A DNA stretch of 64,000 bases from NCBI RefSeq assembly GCF_003594915.1, contig NZ_QZCS01000005.1, positions 1-64,000 on the forward strand, written 5' to 3'. The notes under the pieces are model-generated. The model was not told the origin of the DNA. It saw only the letters and a list, made by a program, of their open reading frames with translations, and made no database searches. Shown one piece after another: positions 56,224 through 64,000 of the stretch. This DNA is from Enterobacter chuandaensis (lineage in GTDB: Bacteria > Pseudomonadota > Gammaproteobacteria > Enterobacterales > Enterobacteriaceae). The translations under genes and the position numbers were made by a program. Numbering within the stretch: the stretch's first letter is position 1; every line of letters starts with the position of its first letter.

Positions 56224-59200
56224 GAGGCCTCCGCACGCATCACCAGCTCTTCGTTGCCGACCCACACCTTGCCATTTTCAATTTTGACCGGCCAGGCGCG
56301 CACCGCGGGCTCCCCGCTTTCGGCCTCACGCCCGTCGCGCAGGCGAATGCGCTGCTTGTAGAGCGGAGAGATAACGACCGGCTCGCCCGCCGCATCGCCG
56401 AGGATGCCGCGTGAAAGCACGTTCGCGCTGCTGCCCGGCTCCAGATCGTCAAGGGCGTAGACGGTTTTGCCAAAGCGGAACAGCGCGATCGGTTTGCGGC
56501 CAAGACGCGCGCCAATACCCGCCTGTTCAGGGATATCCTCAATGCCGCAGATTTCCTGCCAGCGCTTGCTTTCGTCCGACGGCGCGACGTTCACCGCCGT
56601 GCGGAACAGTGCCAGGCGGTCAGGATCGTTGAGCGTGGTTTGCCATTCGCACTGGTACGTCTCTACTACCCGGGCCATCTCCTGCTCCAGCTCGTGGGCG
56701 ATGCCGAGACTGTCGTTGAGGATCACCTCCCGCAGATAGTCGAGGCCGCCCTCCAGGTTGTCCATCCAGGTGCTGGTACGCTGCAGGCGATCCGCCGTGC
56801 GAATGTAAAACATCAGGAAACGGTCGACGGTGCGGATCAGAGTTTCGTCATCGAGATCGCTGGCAAAGAGATCCGCATGACGCGGCTTCATGCCGCCGTT
56901 ACCGCACAGGTACAGGTTCCAGCCCTTGTCGGTGGCAATCACCCCGACGTCTTTACTCTGCGCCTCGGCGCATTCGCGGGTACAGCCGGAGACCGCCATT
57001 TTGATTTTGTGCGGCGCGCGCAGACCCTTGTAACGGTGCTCCAGCCTGACCGCGAGGCCGGTAGAGTCCTGCACGCCGTAGCGGCACCAGGTCGACCCGA
57101 CGCAGGATTTCACCGTGCGCAAGGATTTCCCGTAAGCGTGCCCGGTTTCAAACCCGGCCTCCACCAGCGCCAGCCAGATCTCCGGCAGCTGTTCCAGGGT
57201 GGCGCCGAAAAGATCGATACGCTGCCCGCCGGTGATTTTGCTGTACAGGCCGTAGCGTTTCGCAATCTGCCCGATGGCGATCAGCCCGTCGGCGGTCACT
57301 TCCCCTGCGGGCATGCGCGGCACGATGGAATACGTCCCGTCCTTCTGAATATTGGCGAAGTAGCGGTCGTTGGTGTCCTGCAACGGCAGGTGCGCCGGCT
57401 TTAACAGGTATTCGTTCCAGCAGGAGGCCAGCACTGACCCCACCAGCGGCTTACAGATTTCGCACCCGTGCCCCTGACCGTAACGGCTGATGAGCTGGTC
57501 AAAGGTGCGGATATGGTTGACGCGCACCAGGTGGTAAATCTCCTGACGCGAGTACGGGAAGTGTTCGCAGATGTCCTTTTTCACCTCCACGCCCTGCTCG
57601 GCAAGCTGGTACTCCATGACCTGCTTCACCAGCGCGCTGCAGCCCCCGCAGCCGGTCGCCGCTTTGGTGCACTGCTTAACAGCGCCGATATCCGCTGCAC
57701 CCGCGCTCACCGCCCGGCAGATATCGCCTTTGCTGACGTTATGACACGAACAGATCTGCGCGCTCTCCGGCAGCGCCGCCACGCCCAGCGCTTTCGGCGC
57801 GCTGCCTGAAAACGCGGGTAAGATCAGCGTTTCCGGCTCTTTCGGCAGGCTGATGCCGTTAAGCATCATCTGCACCAGCGTGGCGTATTCGCTGGCGTCC
57901 CCCACCAGCACGCCGCCGAGCAGCGTTTTGCCGTCGTGGCTGACCACGATTTTCTTGTAGATTTGCTGCGGGCCGTGCGTCCACTGATAGCTCAGCGCGC
58001 CCGGCGTGCGCCCGTGAGCATCGCCGAACGAGGCTACGTCGACGCCGAGCAGCTTGAGCTTTGTGCTCATATCCGCGCCGGTGAAGATTTTATCTTCGCT
58101 CGCCAGCGCGGCGGCGGCCACGCGCGCCATCTGGTAGCCCGGCGCCACCAGGCCAAAGATTTTCCCCTCCCACAGGGCGCATTCACCGATGGCAAGCACG
58201 TCCGGATCGGAGGTCCGGCAGCCGTCGTCAATGCAGATCCCGCCGCGTTCGCCGACAGCCAGCCCGCTGCTACGCGCCAATGCGTCCTGCGGACGAATGC
58301 CCGCAGAGAAGACCACCATGTCCGTTTCGAGCTGTTCGCCGTCGGCGAAGCGCAGCACCAGCCCGCCGTCCGTCGAAGCAATTTCCGTGGTGGCTTTACT
58401 GGTGTGAACGCCGACGCCCAGCGCCTCGATTTTCCTGCGCAGCATCGCCGCGCCGTCGTTGTCGAGCTGCACCGCCATCAGATTGGGCGCAAACTCCACC
58501 ACGTGGGTTTCCAGCCCGAGCTGTTTCAGGGCATTCGCTGCCTCCAGCCCGAGCAGGCCGCCGCCAATCACCACGCCGCGGCGTGAGCCCGCCGCGTGCG
58601 CCGCAATGTTGTCCAGATCGTCAAGGGTGCGGTAGACAAAGCAGCCCGGCAGATCGTTGCCCGGTACAGGCGGCACAAACGGATAGGAGCCGGTCGCCAG
58701 TACCAGCTTGTCCCAGTGGGTCTCATGCCCGCTGGCGGTACGCACCACGCGTGCATCGCGATCGATAGCGACGATCTGCTGCGAGAGCCGCAGCTCAATG
58801 CCGTTATCGACAAAGAACTCCCCCTCCACCAACGAGAGCGACGCCGCGCTGCGGCCGCCAAAATATTCTGACAGATGCACGCGGTCGTAAGCGGCATAAC
58901 GCTCCTCGCCAAAAACGACGATCTGATACTGCTGATGCAGATTGCGGTTAACGCAGTCTTCGAGAAAATGATGGCCGACCATACCGTGTCCAACCACCAC
59001 CAGAGTAGGTTTTGTCATAGCGTTCTGTCCTGCAACCTGCGGTTGCGTAGTGAAACGATCGAACAGCCAGTCCGCGCGTGCGGGCGCAGCCGTTGCCAGT
59101 AAATCGGAAAATGTTGCCGCGCTGCGGCAGTCGCCCATCAGCAGTACGCCTGCCAGCGCCCCCTGATGGATCAGTAAACGTCGATAGTGACGAGTCAGCG

Positions 59201-60206
59201 GATCCCATGAACTCCAGACCACGTCGCCTTCCTGCACCGCCGCGCGCCCGAGGCTGAACAGCTCCACGCCGGTTACCTTGAGGCGCACGCCGTTGTCGGC
59301 AAGGACAAACGGCGCGGTGACGTCCCCGGCCAGCCGCGCGGCGAGGATATCCGCCTGCGCCAGGCAGGGGGCGACCAGGCCAAACGTCTGGCCGTCAATT
59401 TCACAGCACTCGCCAATGGCGTAGACGTCCGGTACGGAGGTCTGCATCTGGCTATCCACCACGATGCCGCGCGCACAGCGAATGCCGCAGGCCTGCGCCA
59501 GCGCAACGTTCGGCTGCACACCGGTTGCCAGCACCACGCGCGCGGCGGCGATGCTGCGTCCGCTAAGCAGCATCACGCTATCCCCGCTAATCGCCGCGAT
59601 GCCGGAGGCGAGTTCACAGCTAACGCCCCGCACCGCCAGCGCCTCTTCCAGCAGCACGCCCGCCTGCTGGTCCAGCTGCTGCTCCATCAGCCACGGGCCG
59701 CGATGGATAATGGTGACGTTGTCACCTTTGCGCGCCAGCGCTGCCGCCGTCTCAACGCCGAGCACGCCGCCGCCCAGCACCACCGCCGGACCAGTGATGG
59801 CCTGAATGGCGCGGGTATCCTCCAGGGTACGGAACGTGAACACGTGCGGCGCATCGCCGCCGGGGATCTGCGGAACAAAAGGCGTTGACCCGGTGGCAAA
59901 CACCAGCGCATCCCAGACCAACGTGCGGGCGGTGGTGTGCACTTCCCGCGCGTCCACGTTCACGGCGAGCGCCCTTTCGCCCCGCAGCACCGTCACGCCC
60001 CGCTCCAGGTACCAGCCCTCATCCTGAAGGCTGATACCCGCAGCCGTTTTTTCCCCCCCCAGCACCGGCGAAAGCTGGATGCGGTTGTAAGCATGCTCCG
60101 GCTCGTCACCGATAACGGTGATAGCGAAACGACCAGAAGCACGCCCGGTGAGCGAGGCAATCAGCCGGGTTGCCGCCATGCCATTGCCGATAATGACCAG
60201 TCGCAT
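56220..60206 (-). CDS. nasB: NasC-NasB-NirD fusion: nitrate reductase electron-transfer and nitrite reductase large subunit
   Basis: One 1328-residue frame joins three units. Residues 1-396 are a NasC-like FAD/NAD oxidoreductase (VIIGNGMAA, VVLGGGVLGVETAAALA), which passes electrons to NasA. From residue 397 (MTKPTLVVVGHGMVGHHF) it is a NirB-type nitrite reductase: FAD and NAD sites, BFD [2Fe-2S] cysteines (CSCHNVSKGDIC, GCGGC), and siroheme/[4Fe-4S] cysteines (CVGSTWC and CTREC, roughly 1035-1085). The last about 100 residues are a NirD-like Rieske fold without metal cysteines. Klebsiella oxytoca encodes NasC and NasB separately, by recall. An RBS-like AGGACAG before the internal ATG at 59018 could make NasB alone. 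The start at 60206 has GAGGTGG. Confidence 0.88.
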   Translation of the reverse strand: MRLVIIGNGMAATRLIASLTGRASGRFAITVIGDEPEHAYNRIQLSPVLGGEKTAAGISLQDEGWYLERGVTVLRGERALAVNVDAREVHTTARTLVWDALVFATGSTPFVPQIPGGDAPHVFTFRTLEDTRAIQAITGPAVVLGGGVLGVETAAALARKGDNVTIIHRGPWLMEQQLDQQAGVLLEEALAVRGVSCELASGIAAISGDSVMLLSGRSIAAARVVLATGVQPNVALAQACGIRCARGIVVDSQMQTSVPDVYAIGECCEIDGQTFGLVAPCLAQADILAARLAGDVTAPFVLADNGVRLKVTGVELFSLGRAAVQEGDVVWSSWDPLTRHYRRLLIHQGALAGVLLMGDCRSAATFSDLLATAAPARADWLFDRFTTQPQVAGQNAMTKPTLVVVGHGMVGHHFLEDCVNRNLHQQYQIVVFGEERYAAYDRVHLSEYFGGRSAASLSLVEGEFFVDNGIELRLSQQIVAIDRDARVVRTASGHETHWDKLVLATGSYPFVPPVPGNDLPGCFVYRTLDDLDNIAAHAAGSRRGVVIGGGLLGLEAANALKQLGLETHVVEFAPNLMAVQLDNDGAAMLRRKIEALGVGVHTSKATTEIASTDGGLVLRFADGEQLETDMVVFSAGIRPQDALARSSGLAVGERGGICIDDGCRTSDPDVLAIGECALWEGKIFGLVAPGYQMARVAAAALASEDKIFTGADMSTKLKLLGVDVASFGDAHGRTPGALSYQWTHGPQQIYKKIVVSHDGKTLLGGVLVGDASEYATLVQMMLNGISLPKEPETLILPAFSGSAPKALGVAALPESAQICSCHNVSKGDICRAVSAGAADIGAVKQCTKAATGCGGCSALVKQVMEYQLAEQGVEVKKDICEHFPYSRQEIYHLVRVNHIRTFDQLISRYGQGHGCEICKPLVGSVLASCWNEYLLKPAHLPLQDTNDRYFANIQKDGTYSIVPRMPAGEVTADGLIAIGQIAKRYGLYSKITGGQRIDLFGATLEQLPEIWLALVEAGFETGHAYGKSLRTVKSCVGSTWCRYGVQDSTGLAVRLEHRYKGLRAPHKIKMAVSGCTRECAEAQSKDVGVIATDKGWNLYLCGNGGMKPRHADLFASDLDDETLIRTVDRFLMFYIRTADRLQRTSTWMDNLEGGLDYLREVILNDSLGIAHELEQEMARVVETYQCEWQTTLNDPDRLALFRTAVNVAPSDESKRWQEICGIEDIPEQAGIGARLGRKPIALFRFGKTVYALDDLEPGSSANVLSRGILGDAAGEPVVISPLYKQRIRLRDGREAESGEPAVRAWPVKIENGKVWVGNEELVMRAEAS

Positions 60207-60219
60207 CAACGCCACCTCG

Positions 60220-61008
60220 TTATGCCGCTTTCGGCTGTTTTTCGTAGAGGAAATGAAGGATCTGCTGGCGCATGTGGTGATAGCGGCTATCGTCCGCCAG
60301 CTGCACCCGGTTGCGCGGGCGCGGCAGGTCAACGCGCAGGATCTCCCCGACGGTGGCCGCCGGGCCGTTGGTCATCATCAACACGCGATCGGAGAGCAGC
60401 ACCGCCTCGTCCACGTCGTGGGTAATGAGCACGATGGTGGTGTTCAGCGCCTGCTGGATCTGCATCACCGAGTCCTGAAGATGGGCGCGCGTCAGCGCAT
60501 CCAGCGCGCCGAACGGTTCATCCATCAGCAGCACTTTCGGCTTCATCGCCAGCGCGCGGGCAATCCCGACGCGCTGCTTCATACCGCCGGAGATCTCCCC
60601 CGGACGCTTGTGCAGCGCGTGGCCCATCTGCACGCGGTCGAGGTTGTGCTCGATCCACTCTTTGCGCTCGGCCTTGCTCATGGTGTGACGGAACACCTGA
60701 TCCACCGCCAGCGCCACGTTGTCGAAGCAGGTCAGCCACGGCAGCAGCGAGTGGTTCTGGAACACCACCGCGCGCTCCGGTCCCGGCCCGGCGATTTCGC
60801 GATTGTCGCAAATCAGCCCGCCTTCCGTCGGCAGCGTAATCCCGGCGATGAGGTTGAGCAGCGTCGATTTTCCGCAGCCGGAATGGCCAATCAGGCTGAC
60901 GGTTTCGCCCTCGTGGATATCAAAAGAGACGTTTTGCAGCGCCAGAAATTCGCCGCTGGCGGTGGAAAAACGCTGGCTCACGGCCTGGACCTGAATTAAT
61001 GGTTTCAT
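60220..61008 (-). CDS. nasD: Nitrate ABC transporter ATPase NasD
   Basis: The 262-residue ATPase energises nitrate uptake with NasE and NasF. Walker A GHSGCGKSTLLN (about 39), signature EISGGMKQRVGIARAL (about 137), Walker B VLLMDEPFGALD (about 160) and the switch His in VLITHDVDEAV are present. It belongs to the NrtD/SsuB/TauB group of nitrate-sulfonate-taurine importers. It is 9 bp after nasE and 13 bp ahead of the fused nasCB gene. Confidence 0.95.
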   Translation of the reverse strand: MKPLIQVQAVSQRFSTASGEFLALQNVSFDIHEGETVSLIGHSGCGKSTLLNLIAGITLPTEGGLICDNREIAGPGPERAVVFQNHSLLPWLTCFDNVALAVDQVFRHTMSKAERKEWIEHNLDRVQMGHALHKRPGEISGGMKQRVGIARALAMKPKVLLMDEPFGALDALTRAHLQDSVMQIQQALNTTIVLITHDVDEAVLLSDRVLMMTNGPAATVGEILRVDLPRPRNRVQLADDSRYHHMRQQILHFLYEKQPKAA

Positions 61009-61017
61009 GTTCGCTCC

Positions 61018-61896
61018 TTATTTTTCCTGCCAGCTAAAGCGGCGGGCGATCAGCATCAGCCCCTGCTCAAGCAGCAGCCCGACCACGCCGATGATGACGA
61101 TGGCGATGAGAATGTTTTCGACGTTGAGGTTGTTCCACTCGTTCCAGATCCAGAAGCCGATGCCCAGCCCCCCGGTGAGCATCTCGGCGGCGACAATCAC
61201 CAGCCAGGCGATGCCGATGGAGAGGCGCACCCCGGTCAGCACCGCGGGCAGCACCGCCGGGAAGAGAATGCGGCGCATGATGGTCCACTCGGAAAGCTGC
61301 AATACGCGGGCGACGTTAAGGTAGTCCTGGGGAATGCGGCGAACCCCTTCGGCGGTGTTGATCACCATCGGCCAGATGGAGCAGATAAAAATGGTCCAGC
61401 TGGAAGCCGGTTCTGCTTTCTGGAACAGCAGCAGGCCGATGGGCAGCCAGGCCAGCGGGCTGACCGGGCGCAGAAGCGCAATCAGCGGGTTGAACATGCG
61501 CGCGAAAAAGGTGAAACGGCCAATCAAAAAGCCCAGCGGAATGCCTGCCAGCGCCGCGAGCCCAAAGCCGATGGCGACGCGCTGCAGTGAAGCAAGCACG
61601 TTCCAGCCAATGCCCATATCGTTAGGCCCGTCGCGATAAAACGGATCGGCAAAAAGGGTAATGGCGGAATCAAGCGTGCTGAGCGGCGTCGGGAAGCCTT
61701 TGCTGTTTATCGCCGCCAGCTGCCAGAGCACAACCAGCAGCCCGAGGCCGAGCAGTGCCGGGATAATGCGCTGGAAAAAGTCGTTCATCCGGCGCGCAAA
61801 CACAGGCGTGCGGCGGCGAACCTGTACCGGAGGCAGGACAATCACTTCCCCGCTCTCTGACGTATCTTGTGGTTTCGTGTTTTGCAGATGCGGCAT
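61018..61896 (-). CDS. nasE: Nitrate ABC transporter permease NasE
   Basis: The 292-residue inner-membrane permease has six hydrophobic spans and the ATPase-docking loop of the NrtB/SsuC family (LNVARVLQLSEWTIMRRILFP, about 190). The N-terminus is cytoplasmic, with a short basic patch (VRRRTPVFARR). It starts 2 bp after the nasF stop, so translation is probably coupled. Confidence 0.94.
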   Translation of the reverse strand: MPHLQNTKPQDTSESGEVIVLPPVQVRRRTPVFARRMNDFFQRIIPALLGLGLLVVLWQLAAINSKGFPTPLSTLDSAITLFADPFYRDGPNDMGIGWNVLASLQRVAIGFGLAALAGIPLGFLIGRFTFFARMFNPLIALLRPVSPLAWLPIGLLLFQKAEPASSWTIFICSIWPMVINTAEGVRRIPQDYLNVARVLQLSEWTIMRRILFPAVLPAVLTGVRLSIGIAWLVIVAAEMLTGGLGIGFWIWNEWNNLNVENILIAIVIIGVVGLLLEQGLMLIARRFSWQEK

Positions 61897-61898
61897 AA

Positions 61899-63146
61899 TC
61901 AGGCCCCTTTACGGTGAATGGCGAAACGGCTGGCGTACCCTTCCGGATCGGTACCGTTCCAGACGGTGCCGTCCATCAGCGTGCTGCTGCGGTACGGTGA
62001 TGACGGCGTGGACATGCCGCCGACGGCGGTGGCGGCATCCTGCCAGACCGCGGTCTGGTTAATGCGCTGCGCGATGCCCGCGTAGTCCGGCGCGGCTTTG
62101 AGCAAACCCCAGCGGCGGAACTGGGTTAAGAACCACATGCCGTCGGAGAGATACGGGTAGCTCACGGCCCCCTCGTTGAAGAAGCGGATCGGGTGCGCGT
62201 CCTGCCAGCGCTGGCCCAGGCCGTTGTCGTACTCGCCGAGCATGCGTCCGGTGAGATACTGTTCCTTGCAGTTGAGCCACGCCCGGCGGGAGAGGATCTG
62301 CGCGGTTTCTCGTTTGTTTTCCGGGGACGCCTCGATCCAGCGCGCGGCCTCCATCACGGCGCTCACCAGCGCCCGGGCGGTATGCGGGTTTTTCTCCACC
62401 CAGTCGCGGCGCGTGCCGAGGATCTTTTCCGGATGGTCGGCCCAGATGGACTGCGACGTGGCGGCGGTAAAGCCGATACGGTCGTTAATCGCCCGCGCGT
62501 TCCACGGCTCGCCGACGCAAAAGCCGACCATGTTGCCGATGCGCATGTTCATCACCATCTGCGGCGGCGGCACCACCACCGTGCGCACGTCGTCAAAGGG
62601 ATTAATGCCCGCGCTGGCCAGCCAGTAGTAGAGCCACATGGCGTGCGTGCCTGTCGGGAAGGTATGCGCGAAGGTGTAGGTTCCCGGCGCCTGCTGCCCG
62701 ATCAGCGTTTTCAGCCCGTCGAGATCGCGAACGCCCTTCTCTGCCAGATCGCTGGAGAGTGTAATGGCCTGACCGTTCTGGTTGAGCGTCATCAGGTTCG
62801 CCATCTGCTGCGGCTTGCCCGCGATGCCCAACTCCAGCCCGTACAGCAGGCCGTAAAGAATGTGTGCGGCGTCCAGTTCACCCGCCACCAGCTTGTCGCG
62901 CACCGCCGCCCAGCTCGCCTCTTTGGTGGGAACGATGGTGATACCGTATTTTTTATCAAAGCCTTTTAAGGCTGCGATAACCACCGGGGCACAGTCGGTC
63001 AGCGGGATAAACCCGATGCGTACCGTCTCCTGCTCTGGTTTATCCGAGCCCGCCGCCCATGCGGCCTGCATGACACCCGGTAACAGCATTGCGCTACTCG
63101 CCAGCATGCTGGCCTGCAAAAATCGCCGTCTCGACAAATCCGCCAT
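61899..63146 (-). CDS. nasF: Periplasmic nitrate-binding protein NasF
   Basis: NasF is the solute-binding protein of the nitrate ABC importer (NrtA/CmpA family). The 415-residue precursor begins MADLSRRRFLQAS, a twin-arginine signal (SRRRFL), then a hydrophobic stretch ending AWA; export through Tat is the family norm. The mature part has the segments IGFIPLTDCAPVVIAALKGF and VGFCVGEPWNARAI. I chose the ATG at 63146, preceded by GGGAG at good spacing; the earlier ATG lies in the leader terminator. It is the first gene of nasFEDCBA. Confidence 0.95.
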   Translation of the reverse strand: MADLSRRRFLQASMLASSAMLLPGVMQAAWAAGSDKPEQETVRIGFIPLTDCAPVVIAALKGFDKKYGITIVPTKEASWAAVRDKLVAGELDAAHILYGLLYGLELGIAGKPQQMANLMTLNQNGQAITLSSDLAEKGVRDLDGLKTLIGQQAPGTYTFAHTFPTGTHAMWLYYWLASAGINPFDDVRTVVVPPPQMVMNMRIGNMVGFCVGEPWNARAINDRIGFTAATSQSIWADHPEKILGTRRDWVEKNPHTARALVSAVMEAARWIEASPENKRETAQILSRRAWLNCKEQYLTGRMLGEYDNGLGQRWQDAHPIRFFNEGAVSYPYLSDGMWFLTQFRRWGLLKAAPDYAGIAQRINQTAVWQDAATAVGGMSTPSSPYRSSTLMDGTVWNGTDPEGYASRFAIHRKGA

Positions 63147-63168
63147 AACCGCTCCCGAAAAAAAAGCC

Positions 63169-63207
63169 AAAAAAAAGCGCCCGCCGTGCCGAAGCACCGC
63201 TGGACGC
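63169..63207 (-). terminator. nasF: nasF leader terminator (NasR target)
   Basis: On the minus strand GCGTCC and GGGCGC close a hairpin with a GTGC TTCG GCAC tip, followed by eight T, 22 bp before the nasF start. In Klebsiella NasR binds the leader RNA when nitrate is present and allows read-through past such a terminator. Confidence 0.85.
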
Positions 63208-63268
63208 CTTTATCCCGAAGACTGATGCACCGCCGTTGGCGCACCGTCAAAAATGGTTAATTGTTAAA

Positions 63269-63284
63269 TGCAAACTCAATGCCA
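63269..63284 (-). promoter_or_regulatory. nasF: Sigma-54 promoter of the nas operon
   Basis: TGGCATTGAGTTTGCA matches the sigma-54 -24/-12 consensus TGGCAC-N5-TTGCW with GG and GC at the right spacing. Transcription would start near 63257. This is the NtrC-dependent nitrogen-limitation promoter known for Klebsiella nasF. Confidence 0.85.
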
Positions 63285-63335
63285 GGTTTTAAGGCCTTGT
63301 TTCCGGAGCGATAGCCCATAATTACTCGCATTCTC

Positions 63336-63373
63336 GCACCTCAATCAGGCACTCAATGCCCACTGATTGTGCA
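63336..63373 (-). promoter_or_regulatory. Candidate NtrC sites upstream of nasF
   Basis: TGCACAATCAGTGGGCA (63357-63373) fits the NtrC pattern TGCACC-N5-GGTGCA with few mismatches, about 110 bp before the start point. A second, weaker GGTGC-containing match lies at 63336-63351. Both fall between nasR and the sigma-54 promoter. Confidence 0.55.
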
Positions 63374-63374
63374 G

Positions 63375-64000
63375 CTACTCCTTTGGTATTACCTGCCACA
63401 CGCTCTTCACCGTAAGCAGCGCGCGGGCGATATCCACCATGCGCTGGTTCTTGTCCATTGCCATTTTGCGCAGCGTCGTCCAGGCCTGTTCTTCGCTCAT
63501 GTTCTGGTGGGTCATCAGCACGCTTTTGGCTTTATCAATGGTTTTGCGCTCCTCAAGCGTATCGCGCAGCGACGCGAGCTGACGGGAAAGCTGCTCTATC
63601 TCGCGCGCCTGCTGGCGAACCAGAGTCAGCAGCGGTTTATCCGGGTAGTGCGCCAGCGGATCGTCCTGCTCATCCGCAGGACGCGGGTATGCCTCGTCGC
63701 GCTGAATGCGCTCATCCACCGCAACCATCAGATCGGCGATGATCGTCTCTTCCAGCGCGCGCAGATGCTCCAGCCGCGCCGTTTGCAGCGCAAACCAGGT
63801 CAGCGCGGTATGGCCATTGTCCGCGGCAGGCTGGCGGGTACAGGCCACGCGCCGGAGTTGCTCTGTCTCGCGGTCGGGCTGGCAGTTGAAGGAAAAGGTC
63901 GCCTGCAGGTCAGCCTCGCTGTGGGAGAGAAAGATCTCAAAGCAGGCCTGCTGACCGTCAATGCGGTCAACCAGCCGCTGGCGGGTAACATCATCGAAAA
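63375..64000 (-). CDS. nasR: NasR, nitrate-responsive antiterminator (5' end outside window)
   Basis: This is the C-terminal 208 codons of NasR, cut by the window edge; the frame stays open to base 64000. NasR binds nitrate or nitrite through an N-terminal NIT domain and then binds the nasF leader RNA. The part seen here contains the end of the sensor (FDDVTRQRLVDRIDGQQACF onward) and, in the last about 60 residues, the RNA-binding ANTAR domain (KTIDKAKSVLMTHQNMSEEQ, then ALLTVKS). It ends 228 bp before nasF on the same strand. Confidence 0.9.
   Translation of the reverse strand, partial: FDDVTRQRLVDRIDGQQACFEIFLSHSEADLQATFSFNCQPDRETEQLRRVACTRQPAADNGHTALTWFALQTARLEHLRALEETIIADLMVAVDERIQRDEAYPRPADEQDDPLAHYPDKPLLTLVRQQAREIEQLSRQLASLRDTLEERKTIDKAKSVLMTHQNMSEEQAWTTLRKMAMDKNQRMVDIARALLTVKSVWQVIPKE

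Noticed and set aside
56265..60332. Upstream starts for nasA (56265) and the nasCB fusion (60332)
   Set aside because: Both extensions run into neighbouring genes and encode Arg/Ser-rich sequence without family match; internal ATGs with RBS fit better.

Overview
The window is a stretch of Enterobacteriaceae chromosome. From about 3.2 kb to 53.6 kb it follows the E. coli K-12 order from yciO through trp, ompW, tonB, cls, opp, adhE, hns, galU, rssBA and purU to narGHJI, narK, narXL and ychO, with protein lengths that mostly match K-12 (recalled, not searched). It is not E. coli. yedEF lies between trpA and ompW, a MarR-GNAT gene and leuE are inserted near yciI, a voltage-gated channel gene without an RCK domain replaces kch, and a complete assimilatory nitrate cluster (nas) follows ychO. 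This points to the Enterobacter/Klebsiella/Lelliottia side of the family; the genus cannot be fixed by eye.

Layout. (1) 1-3.2 kb: an AT-rich accessory patch with a Fur-like box, a perfect hairpin, four TGATCA (Dam) sites, a FimB-sized tyrosine recombinase, a signal-peptide-like mini-ORF, an unusual pentapeptide-repeat plus GT2 glycosyltransferase fusion, and a decayed gene end. (2) 3.2-4.7 kb: yciO and rnm. (3) 4.8-11.5 kb: the full trp operon with promoter/operator, trpL and attenuator, then trpE, trpGD, trpCF, trpB and trpA. (4) 11.7-17.7 kb: yedEF, ompW, a Cys-cluster protein, yciC, yciB, yciA, tonB, yciI. (5) 17.7-22.5 kb: MarR-GNAT regulator, leuE, yciY, clsA, yciU and the channel. (6) 22.5-28.9 kb: oppABCDF, on the minus strand. 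(7) 28.9-38 kb: ychE, adhE, tdk, hns, galU, rssB, rssA. (8) 37.8-41 kb: ychJ, purU, two identical tRNA-Tyr genes, an Lrp-type regulator and an EamA transporter. (9) 41-52.2 kb: respiratory nitrate reductase narGHJI, transporter narK and sensor/regulator narXL. (10) 52.2-64 kb: ychO, then the nas operon on the minus strand (nasF, nasE, nasD, a nasC-nasB fusion, nasA), with nasR cut by the window end.

The right third is a nitrate supercluster. NarXL and FNR sites control respiration through NarK and NarGHJI. About 11 kb away, a sigma-54 promoter and a terminator leader (the kind of target expected for the ANTAR protein NasR) control uptake (NasFED) and reduction of nitrate (NasA) and nitrite (NasB). 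The fused nasC-nasB reading frame, which also carries a NirD-type C-terminal domain, is the most unusual gene on that side. The accessory patch at the left end is the best place to look for something undescribed. No CRISPR array, insertion sequence or prophage module was seen.
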